The notes under the pieces are model-generated. The model was not told the DNA's origin and ran no database searches. It saw only the letters and a list, made by a program, of their open reading frames with translations. Shown here piece by piece: positions 51,463-59,330 of a stretch of 64,000 bases of DNA. Origin of the DNA: Paramesorhizobium sp049065735 (GTDB taxonomy: Bacteria; Pseudomonadota; Alphaproteobacteria; Rhizobiales; Rhizobiaceae). The translations under genes and the position numbers were made by a program. Location of the stretch: contig NZ_JBAKHD010000003.1 in the NCBI RefSeq assembly GCF_049065735.1, positions 248,001 to 312,000 on the forward strand, read 5' to 3'. Within the stretch, counting starts at the first letter, position 1. Every line of letters starts with the position of its first letter.

Positions 51463-51512
51463 GAGCATTTTGCAGCCGGACGAACCTCCAGCCTGGCATA
51501 ATGCGGCTAAAG
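51463..51512. repeat. Dispersed short repeat, family B (copy 2)
   Basis: GAGCATTTTGCAGCCGGACG to AATGCGGCTAAAG, closely matching the copy at 21264-21313 in both flanks. It lies just upstream of yebC and could overlap its promoter. Confidence 0.7.
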
Positions 51513-51607
51513 CAAAGAATCCCGGCCTTATAGAAAAAATGCCCGCGCGCGTCCAGAAAAAGCGAAATCACCAAACCATGTCACCTCGACAGGCACATGG
51601 CCGTAAA

Positions 51608-51617
51608 TTATCGATAA
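51608..51617 (+). promoter_or_regulatory. BioR box before bioR
   Basis: TTATCGATAA, a perfect palindrome matching the BioR consensus TTATMKATAA, ends 3 bp before the bioR start codon. It indicates negative autoregulation. Confidence 0.85.
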
Positions 51618-51620
51618 TTC

Positions 51621-52289
51621 ATGGCCAAGGAAAAAGACGACACCATAGCAATCAGGATCAGCCGCGTTCTGGCGGACCGGATCATAGCCGGAGCGATCGA
51701 CCCCGGTACGAAACTGCGGCAGGACCACATAGCGGAAGAGTTCGGCACCAGCCATGTGCCGGTTCGCGAGGCCTTGCGCCGCCTTGAGGCGCAGGGTCTT
51801 GCCGTCAGCGAGCCGCGCCGTGGCGTGCGTGTCGCCTCGTTCGACATCCGTGAGATAAGGGAAGTCGCGGACATGCGCGCCGCGCTGGAAGTGCTGGCGC
51901 TGCGCAATGCCGCACCGCATCTCACCAGGGCCATTCTCGACGAAGCCGAGGAAGCAACCAAGGCCGGCGATAAATCCCGCGATGTCCGCTCATGGGAGGC
52001 AGCCAACCGCCGTTTTCACCGCCTGATCATTTCTCCGTGCGCAATGCCGCGGCTCCTCGCCGCCATCGACGATCTGCACGCCGCGAGCGCCCGCTTCCTG
52101 TTCAGCACCTGGCGCTCGGAATGGGAAGCGACGACAGATTACGACCATCGCGCCATCCTGGCGGCGCTGCGCCAGGGCGACATCGACGCCGCCGCCACAA
52201 TCCTTGCCCGCCATGTGAAACGGATCGGCCAGAAACCGGTCAAGACCGCTTCCGGCCATACGCGCGAAAGCTTCGCCATCATCGGCTGA
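51621..52289 (+). CDS. bioR: BioR, GntR-family repressor of biotin genes
   Basis: This 222-residue regulator has an N-terminal GntR winged helix (LADRIIAGAIDPGTKLRQDHIAEEFGTSHVPVREALRRLEAQGL) and a C-terminal FCD ligand/dimer domain (MRAALEVLALRNAAPHLTRAIL, then HRLIISPCAMPRLL). BioR is the alphaproteobacterial biotin regulator that binds TTATMKATAA. Exact boxes stand before this gene and before bioY, which settles the identity better than sequence alone. The ATG at 51621 is very close to the operator, so the leader is short. Confidence 0.9.
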   Translation: MAKEKDDTIAIRISRVLADRIIAGAIDPGTKLRQDHIAEEFGTSHVPVREALRRLEAQGLAVSEPRRGVRVASFDIREIREVADMRAALEVLALRNAAPHLTRAILDEAEEATKAGDKSRDVRSWEAANRRFHRLIISPCAMPRLLAAIDDLHAASARFLFSTWRSEWEATTDYDHRAILAALRQGDIDAAATILARHVKRIGQKPVKTASGHTRESFAIIG

Positions 52290-52387
52290 CCTATTCTCCG
52301 TTCAAATCCCCCTGAAAGCGCCGCTCAAAAACCGGTGCTTGATTTTTGTCGCACGCTGTGGACTCATTAATAGATCGAATCTCGATT

Positions 52388-52397
52388 TTATCTATAA
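52388..52397 (+). promoter_or_regulatory. BioR box before bioY
   Basis: TTATCTATAA matches TTATMKATAA exactly and lies 20 bp before the bioY start codon. Repression of biotin uptake when biotin is plentiful is expected. Confidence 0.85.
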
Positions 52398-52417
52398 TTT
52401 TGGAAAAGGAGCCGACC

Positions 52418-52990
52418 ATGCATGAAATGACATCCTCGACCCCCGCCGCATCCTTCAGCCCCTTGCGGCTAGACAGCCGTTCCACGGCCACGAAGATCAT
52501 CGCCGTACTCGCCGGTACGCTCGTTCTTGGCCTGACCTCGCAGATCGAGGTGCCGATGATTCCCGTCCCGATCACGCTGCAAACGCTCATCGTGCCGCTG
52601 ATCGGCGCACTCTATGGCTGGCGGCTGGGCACGCTCACCGTCCTCGCCTGGCTCATGGAAGCCGCCATGGGCCTTCCGGTTCTCGCCGGCGGCGCTGGCG
52701 GACTCGCCTATTTCATCGGCGACCCGACGTCTGGCTACCTCGCCTCGTTTCCGATCATCGCGGCTATCACCGGCTGGTTTGCGGAATGCGGCTGGAACGG
52801 GCGCAACGTGCTTCTCGCCTTCGCCTCTTTCCTCATTGCCAACGCACTCTGCCTTATCATCGGCGCGGCATGGCTCGCGACGCTTATCGGTTTTGATCAG
52901 GCCATTGCCTTCGGCGTCACGCCCTTCCTCGTCGGCGCGCTCATCAAGTCTGCGCTCGGCGCGGCAATCCTGAAGGCCGCTACTCGGTGA
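52418..52990 (+). CDS. bioY: BioY biotin transporter S component
   Basis: This 190-residue protein has about six membrane helices and the BioY motif GLTSQIEVPMIPVPITLQTLIVPLIGALYGWRLG near residues 33-68, then GGAGGLAYFIGDPTSGYLASF. It captures biotin and works alone or with an ECF module (not present next to it). The ATG at 52418 follows AAAAGGAG; the longer frame from 52346 would cover the BioR box. The stop overlaps the next gene's GTG start. Confidence 0.94.
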   Translation: MHEMTSSTPAASFSPLRLDSRSTATKIIAVLAGTLVLGLTSQIEVPMIPVPITLQTLIVPLIGALYGWRLGTLTVLAWLMEAAMGLPVLAGGAGGLAYFIGDPTSGYLASFPIIAAITGWFAECGWNGRNVLLAFASFLIANALCLIIGAAWLATLIGFDQAIAFGVTPFLVGALIKSALGAAILKAATR

Positions 52991-53412
52991 CCATACGCCT
53001 TCGCGCGCATCATCTTCTCTGCATGCTGACTTATGTCGGCAAGGGCTACAGCCCCGCTTTCATCGCCAATTACGATGAAATAGCGGGGCGACTGGCTGAA
53101 GGAGAGGATATTCTTTTGGTGGCGGGGCCGGATGATATCTGCGCCCCGCTGCTCGGCACGGACGATTGCCACTGCTTCAACGAAAGCGTCACGGAGCGTG
53201 ATGCCAAGGCACTCGACGCGGTGTCCGCGCTATTGCGCCAGCCACTCGCGCCCGGCGACCATATCAAGCTCGACGCCCCCATGCTCGCCACGATGCGCAA
53301 CGCTTTCGCCACCGGGCAGACCCGCGAGGCCTGCCGGGATTGCGAATGGTTCGAGCTTTGCTCAAGCGTGGCGGAAAGCGGCTATGCCGGGGTGCGGATT
53401 GCGCCCGCATGA
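52987..53412 (+). CDS. DUF1284 cysteine-rich protein
   Basis: This 141-residue protein begins IRLRAHHLLCMLTYVGKGYS, the DUF1284 hallmark with a HHLLC motif. Further cysteine groups DDICAPLL, DDCHCFN and CRDCEWFELC suggest an iron-sulfur or zinc site. The start is GTG, overlapping the bioY stop (GTGA), so the pair is co-translated. Its role in biotin physiology is unknown; co-expression under BioR is inferred. Its own stop codon (TGA) is supplied by a family A palindromic repeat. Confidence 0.85.
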   Translation: MTIRLRAHHLLCMLTYVGKGYSPAFIANYDEIAGRLAEGEDILLVAGPDDICAPLLGTDDCHCFNESVTERDAKALDAVSALLRQPLAPGDHIKLDAPMLATMRNAFATGQTREACRDCEWFELCSSVAESGYAGVRIAPA

Positions 53413-53451
53413 TCCCGAGAAGCTGCAGACTTCTCGGGTAAGATCATGCGG
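53407..53451. repeat. Dispersed palindromic repeat, family A (after DUF1284)
   Basis: GCATGATCCCGAGAAGCTGC to AGATCATGCGG with CCGAGAAG/CTTCTCGG arms. Bases 53410-53412 form the stop codon of the preceding gene, so the repeat abuts or has replaced its 3' end. Confidence 0.85.
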
Positions 53452-53462
53452 CCATAAATGTA

Positions 53463-54209
53463 TCACTTCCCCGCCTTGCGCTTGCGCCGCGCCAGCATGT
53501 TGAGGCCCTCGACCAGCGCCGAGAAACCCATCGCCGCGTAGATATAGCCCTTCGGCACGTGGAAGCCGAAACCATCCGCGATCAGCGTCATGCCGATCAT
53601 CAGGAGGAAGCCCAGCGCCAGCATGACGATGGTCGGGTTGTCGTTGAGGAAGCGCGACAGCGGGTCGGCGGCAAGCAGCATGACGGTCACGGCGGCGATC
53701 ACTGCGATTACCATGATGGCGACCTCATCGGTCATGCCGACGGCCGTGATGATCGAATCGACGGAGAAGACGAGGTCGAGCAGCAGGATCTGGCTTATTG
53801 CCGCGCCCATTGTGAGCTTCACCGCGCCGCCGACCATGGTCTCCTTATGGTCTTCCGGATCGACCGAATGATGGATTTCCTTTGTCGCCTTCCAGACCAG
53901 GAACAGGCCGCCCGCGATCAGGATCAGGTCGCGCCAGGAGAAGCCATGGCCGAACAATTCAAAAACCGGCTGGGTCAGCCGCACGATGATGGAGATGGTA
54001 AAGAGCAGCGCCAGCCGCAGGATGAGCGCCGCGCCGATGCCGAGCCGCCGCGCGCGGGCCTGCTGCTCGGGCGGCAGCTTGTTGGTGAGGATCGAGATGA
54101 AGATGAGGTTGTCGATGCCAAGCACGACTTCCATGACGACAAGCGTGGCGAGCGCTGCCCACCCCGCCGGCTCGGAAAGAAACGACAAATGCCCGGCAAT
54201 CATATCCAT
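53463..54209 (-). CDS. TerC-family integral membrane protein
   Basis: This 248-residue protein has about seven membrane helices and the TerC motif VVMEVVLGIDNLIFISILTNKLP near residues 25-47, with the second GID/VDS repeat LLLDLVFSVDSIITAVG near 137. TerC proteins associate with metal (Mn) export for membrane proteins or tellurite resistance; YjbE-type Mn exporters are similar. Several GTG/ATG starts exist; I chose the ATG at 54209, preceded by GTGGGGACG. The end is basic (ARRKRKAGK). Confidence 0.9.
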   Translation of the reverse strand: MDMIAGHLSFLSEPAGWAALATLVVMEVVLGIDNLIFISILTNKLPPEQQARARRLGIGAALILRLALLFTISIIVRLTQPVFELFGHGFSWRDLILIAGGLFLVWKATKEIHHSVDPEDHKETMVGGAVKLTMGAAISQILLLDLVFSVDSIITAVGMTDEVAIMVIAVIAAVTVMLLAADPLSRFLNDNPTIVMLALGFLLMIGMTLIADGFGFHVPKGYIYAAMGFSALVEGLNMLARRKRKAGK

Positions 54210-54279
54210 GCTCGTCCCCACGAAAACGCTTCAGTTCGCGGTTAAGTAGGGAGCATATGGTCTGCCGTCAATCGCGCGG

Positions 54280-55101
54280 CTACCAGAAATCCGGCATAGA
54301 TTCCTGCAAGCGCGGGCCGATGCGCAAGGGCGCGATCTTTTCGGCAAGCCCGGTGCGGTCGGATATCTCTACGCAAACGCCGGAAATGGTGGCCGGGCCG
54401 CTCGCCGCCTCGAAACGGCCCTTCGGCACCTTGGAGAGGAAGCGATTGAGCGGCTCCTCCTTGTCCATGCCGAGCGAGGAATCGTAATCTCCGCACATGC
54501 CCGCATCCGACATATAGGCCGTGCCGCCATTCAGGATTTGCCAGTCGGCGGTCGGCACATGGGTATGCGTGCCGACGACAAGGCTCGCGCGGCCATCGAG
54601 GAAATGCCCGAAGCACTGCTTCTCGCTCGTCGCCTCGGCGTGGAAATCGAAAATAACCGCATCGGCCTGCTCGCCCAGCGGGCAGGCGGAAAGGATGTCC
54701 TCCGCCGCTTGGAACGGATCGTCGAGATCAGGGTGCATGAATACCCGGCCCATGATGTTGGAGACGAGCACCCGAGCGCCGTTGCGGGCGAGATAGACGC
54801 CCGAGCCCTTGCCGGCGGTGCCCTTGGGGAAATTGGCGGGACGCAGAAACCGTTCCTCGCGCCCGGCGAATTCAAGCGCCTCGCGCTGGTCCCAGACATG
54901 GTTTCCCGTGGTCACCACATCCGCGCCTGCTTCCAGCGTATGGCGGAAAATCTCCTCGGTGATGCCGAACCCGCCCGCGGCGTTTTCGCCATTGACCACC
55001 ACGAAATCGAGCTTCAGGTCGTTGATCAGCCCCGGCAGCTTTTCATATACCGCCGTGCGCCCCGACCGGCCCACCATATCGCCAAGAAAAAGAAATCTCA
55101 T
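54280..55101 (-). CDS. YmdB-type metallophosphoesterase
   Basis: This 273-residue protein is of the YmdB/TIGR00282 family: FLFLGDMVGRSGRTAV, VVVNGENAAGGFGI, VVTTGNHVWDQREAL and VVGTHTHVPTADWQILNGGTAY supply the two-metal ligands. Bacillus YmdB hydrolyses 2',3'-cAMP and affects biofilm, but the role in alphaproteobacteria is open. It follows fthC by 12 bp on the same strand, so they share a transcript. Confidence 0.92.
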   Translation of the reverse strand: MRFLFLGDMVGRSGRTAVYEKLPGLINDLKLDFVVVNGENAAGGFGITEEIFRHTLEAGADVVTTGNHVWDQREALEFAGREERFLRPANFPKGTAGKGSGVYLARNGARVLVSNIMGRVFMHPDLDDPFQAAEDILSACPLGEQADAVIFDFHAEATSEKQCFGHFLDGRASLVVGTHTHVPTADWQILNGGTAYMSDAGMCGDYDSSLGMDKEEPLNRFLSKVPKGRFEAASGPATISGVCVEISDRTGLAEKIAPLRIGPRLQESMPDFW

Positions 55102-55113
55102 CGCCTGCCTTTA

Positions 55114-55692
55114 TCAGGCGGAGCCGACCGCGCGCAAGCCGCTCTCGGTGAGGATCTGTGAAAGCCTGATATCATGCGGCTCCTGCGGCACATGCGCGAC
55201 CTCCTGGGCATCGAAGGCAAGACCGATCAGAACAGGAACAATGTTCCGTTTCGCCATCCACCCAATTGCCCGGTCATAATGCCCCGCGCCATAACCGATG
55301 CGCCCGCCATGGGCGTCGAAAGCGGCGAGCGGTACGAGCATGATGTCAGGATCAAGCAGCGCCGCCTCCGGCCCCGGCCCTTTGGTGCCGAAGCCGGTGT
55401 CGATGAGAGCCGTGTCCGGCGCGTATGCGCGAAAAACGATGGTTTCCCGATCGAGCACGACAGGAAGGCAAAGCCGCGCGCCGCGCTCATGGAGTATCGA
55501 AAGCAGCGGTCGCGGATCGATCTCGGAGCGGATCGGCCAGAAGCCGGAGATGACGGTTCCGGGCGAGATCGGAATCGCCGCGCCATGCTCCGCCGCCAAG
55601 CGCGACGCTTCCGCGCGATAACCGGCATCGAGCGCATCGCGGCGGCCAAGCGCAGCACGCCGGAGTTGGGCTTTTTGTTCCTTGTTTTCCAC
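55114..55692 (-). CDS. fthC: 5-formyltetrahydrofolate cyclo-ligase
   Basis: This 192-residue enzyme converts 5-formyl-THF to 5,10-methenyl-THF. It has the N-terminal KEQKAQLRRAALGRRDAL, GFWPIRSEIDPRPLL and the strong ATP/substrate loop GGRIGYGAGHYDRAIG. In many bacteria the gene sits downstream of the 6S RNA gene, as here, and read-through from 6S is possible. A repeat element of about 108 bp lies between it and the 6S RNA. Confidence 0.94.
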   Translation of the reverse strand: MENKEQKAQLRRAALGRRDALDAGYRAEASRLAAEHGAAIPISPGTVISGFWPIRSEIDPRPLLSILHERGARLCLPVVLDRETIVFRAYAPDTALIDTGFGTKGPGPEAALLDPDIMLVPLAAFDAHGGRIGYGAGHYDRAIGWMAKRNIVPVLIGLAFDAQEVAHVPQEPHDIRLSQILTESGLRAVGSA

Positions 55693-55704
55693 GCTATCCC
55701 CTCG

Positions 55705-55812
55705 CCGTCATTCTCGGGCTTCCGAGAATCTACCATAAGAAGACGAAAAGGCGACTACCGTCCCGCTCGAACGACGCGTTACAGATTCTCGGGACAAACC
55801 CGAGAATGACGG
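55705..55812. repeat. Inverted-repeat element between 6S RNA and fthC
   Basis: The outer arms CCGTCATTCTCGGG and its complement (55799-55812) enclose inner repeats CCGAGAATCT and AGATTCTCGG. Another REP-type element. Confidence 0.8.
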
Positions 55813-55819
55813 TTGATGA

Positions 55820-55985
55820 GGAGAAGTGGCGACCACGACAACCGATGGAGAGATTGATCCCGGGTACCTACAAAGTAGGTGGGCGCCGTGTGGAAAAGCC
55901 CACGGGCCTTTCCAGGGACAGCTCCCTTTGAGATCAATAAGGCCCCGGGGATAAGTTACTCCTGTCGCGAAGCGCAGTACGCCGG
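55820..55985 (-). ncRNA. ssrS: 6S RNA
   Basis: The minus strand carries the rhizobial 6S pattern: TTATCCCCGGGGCC, a central bulge, GGCGCCCACCTA, and GTAGGTACCCGGGATCAAT, with ATTGATC pairing to GATCAAT. A -10 element TATATT (55996-55991) lies 6-7 bp before the predicted start. It lies directly upstream of fthC, as in most proteobacteria. 6S RNA sequesters the housekeeping polymerase in stationary phase. Ends are approximate by about 10 nt. Confidence 0.88.
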
Positions 55986-56101
55986 TGCCCAATATAGGAT
56001 GGCCTGTTCCGGCAGGCTAGGGCATTTCGCCATTAGATGAAAAAGATGCGCTTGTTTTTATCGCAGCGACCGCGAGACCGCTTGCATACCTAGAACTGAA
56101 T

Positions 56102-56113
56102 GGTATATATACC
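56102..56113. promoter_or_regulatory. Palindromic operator candidate before padR
   Basis: GGTATATATACC is a perfect 12-bp palindrome 31 bp before the padR start, overlapping a likely -10 (TATATA). It is a plausible autoregulatory site for the PadR protein. Confidence 0.5.
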
Positions 56114-56144
56114 TCGAATAAAAAGGTATCGAGGTGAATGTTTC

Positions 56145-56498
56145 ATGCCCAATACACGAACGAACCCGAATTTTATGAATGGCGTTCCGGAACTCCTGCT
56201 CCTCAAGCTTCTCGCGGAGCAGGAGATGTATGGCTATGAGGTGGTCCAGGCTATTCGCCACCGCACCGCAGACATCGTCACGCTCGGTGAGGGGGTGATC
56301 TATCCCGTACTTCATAGTCTGGAGCGCGAGGGGGCCCTCAGTTCCCGCCGCCAGACCGTGAATGGCCGCAGCCGGATTTATTATTCGATCACGCCTTTAG
56401 GCCAACGGCGGCTGTCCGATCTCACGGGAAGCTGGATCAGGCTTGTCGCAGCCATTCAGGATGTCGTCAGAGGAGAAAAACATGTCCCTGCTGTTTGA
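56145..56498 (+). CDS. PadR-family transcriptional regulator
   Basis: This 117-residue winged-helix protein has PELLLLKLLAEQEMYGYEVVQAI, then LGEGVIYPVLHSLEREGAL and SRIYYSITPLGQRRL, the PadR signature. The C-terminal helix is short (PadR-s1 class). The ATG at 56145 is preceded by GAGGTG. It is the first gene of a four-gene cassette and overlaps the next gene by 17 bp. The ligand is unknown. Confidence 0.92.
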   Translation: MPNTRTNPNFMNGVPELLLLKLLAEQEMYGYEVVQAIRHRTADIVTLGEGVIYPVLHSLEREGALSSRRQTVNGRSRIYYSITPLGQRRLSDLTGSWIRLVAAIQDVVRGEKHVPAV

Positions 56499-57159
56499 CC
56501 CGCTTCGCGAGCAGCTGCTGCGCGCCGGTATCGCTCCGCGTTATATCAATCGATATGTGATGGAGCTGAAGGAGCATTTCGAGGATATCACGACCGCTCT
56601 CGTGGCAGAAGGGTTCGATAAGCAGGAAGCGGAGGTCTGGGCCTATGCGCGGCTCGGAAACCAGGAAGACCTGGTTCAGGCGATGATCGGCCGCAGCGAA
56701 CTGCGATCCTGGAGCGCCCGCGCTCCTTGGATGACCGTCGTGCTCGCGCCCTTGAGCCTTGCCGTCGGCCTCGCCGCATGCATCTTGTTGTTGATCGCCG
56801 CCCAGATTTATGGAGTGGAACCCGGCAGTCATTCCGTCCCCACCTGGTTTGCAGGCCTGACCGATGCGGTCAAAATTCTATCCAATCTGATCCTGCCGAT
56901 CCTATGCGGTTGGGGCATAGCCGCCATCGCCATGCGGCAGCGCCTGCAATCGATCTGGCCGGCGATTGCACTGGTTCTTGTGGCGCTGCTCGGCAGTGCG
57001 CTTCAATTGGATGTCACGCTGCCGTCGGCTTCCGGCAGCGCGGGTAGTATTCAGGCGGGCTTCAGCGGTCTCCCGGATTCTCGCCTCGCTCTCAATCTGC
57101 TGCTGGTCCTGTCGCCTTATCTCGCCTGGCGAAATTGGGTGATGCCAACCTATCGATGA
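56482..57159 (+). CDS. PadR-associated membrane protein
   Basis: This 225-residue protein has a helical N-terminal domain (LREQLLRAGIAPRYINRYVMELKEHFEDI and EAEVWAYARLGNQEDLVQAMIG) of the HAAS/DUF1700 kind often paired with PadR. Four membrane helices follow at about 80-102, 128-147, 153-172 and 195-215. In other systems such proteins act as sensors or anti-factors next to PadR; that role is inferred. The ATG at 56482 follows AGAGGAGAAAAA and overlaps the padR 3' end. Confidence 0.75.
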   Translation: MSLLFDPLREQLLRAGIAPRYINRYVMELKEHFEDITTALVAEGFDKQEAEVWAYARLGNQEDLVQAMIGRSELRSWSARAPWMTVVLAPLSLAVGLAACILLLIAAQIYGVEPGSHSVPTWFAGLTDAVKILSNLILPILCGWGIAAIAMRQRLQSIWPAIALVLVALLGSALQLDVTLPSASGSAGSIQAGFSGLPDSRLALNLLLVLSPYLAWRNWVMPTYR

Positions 57160-57270
57160 TCCCTGAAAAATGACGGCGGCGGTGTCATTCGCGGATGCTG
57201 CCGCGGGACTCCTACCTTTGGTCCGCCGCGACTTTCGAGTTGAGCTATAGCCTGTGAAGGAATTATCCGC

Positions 57271-57663
57271 ATGAAGACAAGCCTCAACGCTCCGGCGCGG
57301 CTGGCCCTTTGGGCGGTTGGCGCTGCCGCATTGCTGCTGATTGCGCCTGCTCAGGCCATGCCGGTCAGCGAGTTCGTCGCCCGCTCGAAAGCCGTCGAGA
57401 AATTTGGGATTTTTGCGCAGCTTGCTCCTGATACGCAGCGTCTTGCCGGCGCGCTTCGTGAAGCTCTGAAGAACTATCGCGCCGATGTGGAGCGGTCGGC
57501 GGCCGAGGGCAAACCGATCAGTTGTCCTCCGCCCGACGGTCAAGCCAAAATCGAGGCCAAGCCGCTGCTCGATTATCTCAGCAGGCTCTCACCCGCCCAA
57601 CAGAAAATGGAACTTAAGGATGCGGTCTATGCCTATCTCGCAAAGACCTATCCCTGCCCATGA
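57271..57663 (+). CDS. Small exported protein
   Basis: This 130-residue protein has a signal peptide ending PAQAMPV (cleavage near residue 29). The mature part is helical with two cysteines (ISCPPP and the C-terminal TYPCP), likely disulfide-bonded. No family recognised; the small size, two cysteines and export recall Rap1a-type immunity proteins, but I see no decisive motif. It lies between the PadR-associated gene and another membrane protein on the same strand. Confidence 0.7.
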   Translation: MKTSLNAPARLALWAVGAAALLLIAPAQAMPVSEFVARSKAVEKFGIFAQLAPDTQRLAGALREALKNYRADVERSAAEGKPISCPPPDGQAKIEAKPLLDYLSRLSPAQQKMELKDAVYAYLAKTYPCP

Positions 57664-57683
57664 CCAGTCAAAGGGGTTGAACC

Positions 57684-58217
57684 ATGGCACATATGGACCG
57701 GCCTACGATAAAGAAGACCGGTACGGCGCTGTTCACACGAAGCAACGTGCTCAGAGGTCTTACCTGCGTTGTCGTCGCGACAGTGGCCGCGCTTACCGCG
57801 CACATATTCGTGCAAGGATGGGCGCAGAATATCATCGGTCCAATAATGCAGGGTCTCGTTCCTCCGAAGGACGGTTATCCCAGCGTCGTGGTCGTGGCGG
57901 CCTACGTCACGGCGCTGATACCGACGGGAACCGTGGCCTTCGTCTACTACTGGACCGCGGACCGGTTGCCGATCGTGAGCCGCCCGCTCAGGACACTCGT
58001 CATCGCCGCGATTCTGCTCGCGCTTAAGGGCGATCTCATCCGCCAGCCGCTCATGAACGCGATCACTTATATGTATGTCTTTGCCAAGCCGGGCGCGCCT
58101 GTGCCAGTCGAGGCAGGGCTTCTCCTGCAAGCCGATAAATGGGCGGCCAATCTCGTGCTGGCGTTCTGTCTCGTCTATTTCTGCCCCATCCGGAAGGATC
58201 TCGTGCGTCGGCAATAG
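57684..58217 (+). CDS. Four-helix membrane protein
   Basis: This 177-residue protein has hydrophobic segments at about 26-46, 68-90, 103-118 and 151-167, with short basic ends. No family recognised. It follows the exported protein by 20 bp and probably completes the PadR cassette. The next gene, zapA, runs the opposite way. Confidence 0.7.
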   Translation: MAHMDRPTIKKTGTALFTRSNVLRGLTCVVVATVAALTAHIFVQGWAQNIIGPIMQGLVPPKDGYPSVVVVAAYVTALIPTGTVAFVYYWTADRLPIVSRPLRTLVIAAILLALKGDLIRQPLMNAITYMYVFAKPGAPVPVEAGLLLQADKWAANLVLAFCLVYFCPIRKDLVRRQ

Positions 58218-58291
58218 GGCCGAAACCGGTGCATGTCACAGAACTCCATGCCTCGAGCCACCCACAACAACGGTGCGAAAATCGATCCCGG

Positions 58292-58666
58292 CTAACCCAC
58301 GCCTCCCGGCTTCGGCGCGAGCTTCGCCGCCAGCGCCTCGATGCGCTGGGCCATGCCGTCGAGCACGCCCGCCAGCACGGCGTCATTGTTGTCGGCACGG
58401 TTCAGCGCTTCGTCGCGGGAGCGGCGCAGCGTTTCGGCTTCGCTCTCCAGCCCCTTCAGGCGCTTCTGCAATTCGACCAGCTCATCCATCACCATGATGC
58501 CGGCCATCACGGTCACGCGCTGGTCGCCGATTTCGCCGAAGGAGGATTTGAGATGCGTGACATAACGATCAAAACGCTCGGCAAGGCCGGTCAGGTGCGC
58601 CTCCTGCCCTTCGTCGCAGGCCATGCGGTAGGCCTTGCCATCGATCGTCACCGTGACCGTCGCCAT
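58292..58666 (-). CDS. zapA: Cell division protein ZapA
   Basis: This 124-residue protein has the ZapA core TVTVTIDGKAYRMACDEGQEAHLTGLAERFDRYV, then the coiled coil VMAGIMVMDELVELQKRLKGLESEAETLRR. It bundles FtsZ filaments. The ATG at 58666 follows AAAGGGGATT. In most proteobacteria 6S RNA and fthC follow directly; here the PadR cassette stands between. Confidence 0.9.
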   Translation of the reverse strand: MATVTVTIDGKAYRMACDEGQEAHLTGLAERFDRYVTHLKSSFGEIGDQRVTVMAGIMVMDELVELQKRLKGLESEAETLRRSRDEALNRADNNDAVLAGVLDGMAQRIEALAAKLAPKPGGVG

Positions 58667-58733
58667 CCAATCCCCTTTAACCTTTCCACCTTGCAAGCCC
58701 GCGCGAAATCAATTCCCGCTTCCCAAAGCCTGC

Positions 58734-59006
58734 CTATCGATCCAGCACGGCGCGGATCGTCTCCATCGCCGTGACAAGACGCCGCGACACCTCCCGGTTC
58801 GCCGCTTCCAGCCGCTCGGCGCGCGCCTCCGAAATGTCGAGCTCCTGCGCAAGACGGCTGCGGTCGGTGTTCATGCGCTGCACTTCCTCCTCCGCCTCCG
58901 CATAATCGCCCTCTTTCTCGAGCCGGAGATCGACGGCTTCCTCCAGCGCGCCCAGCGCCCTATCCAGCCTGTCCATGACTTGCCTGAGGGTCGTTTCCGC
59001 TGCCAT
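58734..59006 (-). CDS. DUF4164 coiled-coil protein
   Basis: This 90-residue, entirely helical heptad protein (LRQVMDRLDRALGALEEAVDLRLEKEGDY then RLAQELDISEARAERLEAANREV) is the regular upstream neighbour of zapA in Rhizobiales (DUF4164). A division-related role is likely but unproved. Confidence 0.85.
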   Translation of the reverse strand: MAAETTLRQVMDRLDRALGALEEAVDLRLEKEGDYAEAEEEVQRMNTDRSRLAQELDISEARAERLEAANREVSRRLVTAMETIRAVLDR

Positions 59007-59330
59007 GCCTGCTTTTATCCCCTAACCCTTTATCTCAATTTTCAGCGCAAACCTATTGCTTGAAAACGGCTCTTTACAAATATTAGTGCGTGCTTTGATT
59101 ACGCGCAACAAATCATGCCGCCATGAAAAAGTCATACACTGCTTATGGCTTCATTATGACTTTTTGCTGGCAACGTACAGGCCCGCCCGGGCGCGGCGCA
59201 AAGCCACCGGCAAAAGGGAACCTTGAGGGCATGGTTTTGTTGACTCCACCTCCCTACCTGCTATGTGTCGCGTGCTTTCCCAAATTGCCGAAACCGGCAC
59301 CCCCAGCCTTATCCAAACGAGGCCAGACCC
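59007..59330. other. Divergent control region between DUF4164 and tkt
   Basis: This 324-bp gap contains an 11-bp inverted repeat AAAAAGTCATA/TATGACTTTTT (59126-59136 and 59155-59165) and a promoter for tkt (59240-59267). A small frame across it has no recognisable product. Confidence 0.55.
59240..59267 (+). promoter_or_regulatory. Vegetative promoter of tkt
   Basis: TTGACT (59240-59245), 16 bases, TATGTG (59262-59267), about 60 bp before the tkt start codon. Confidence 0.55.
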
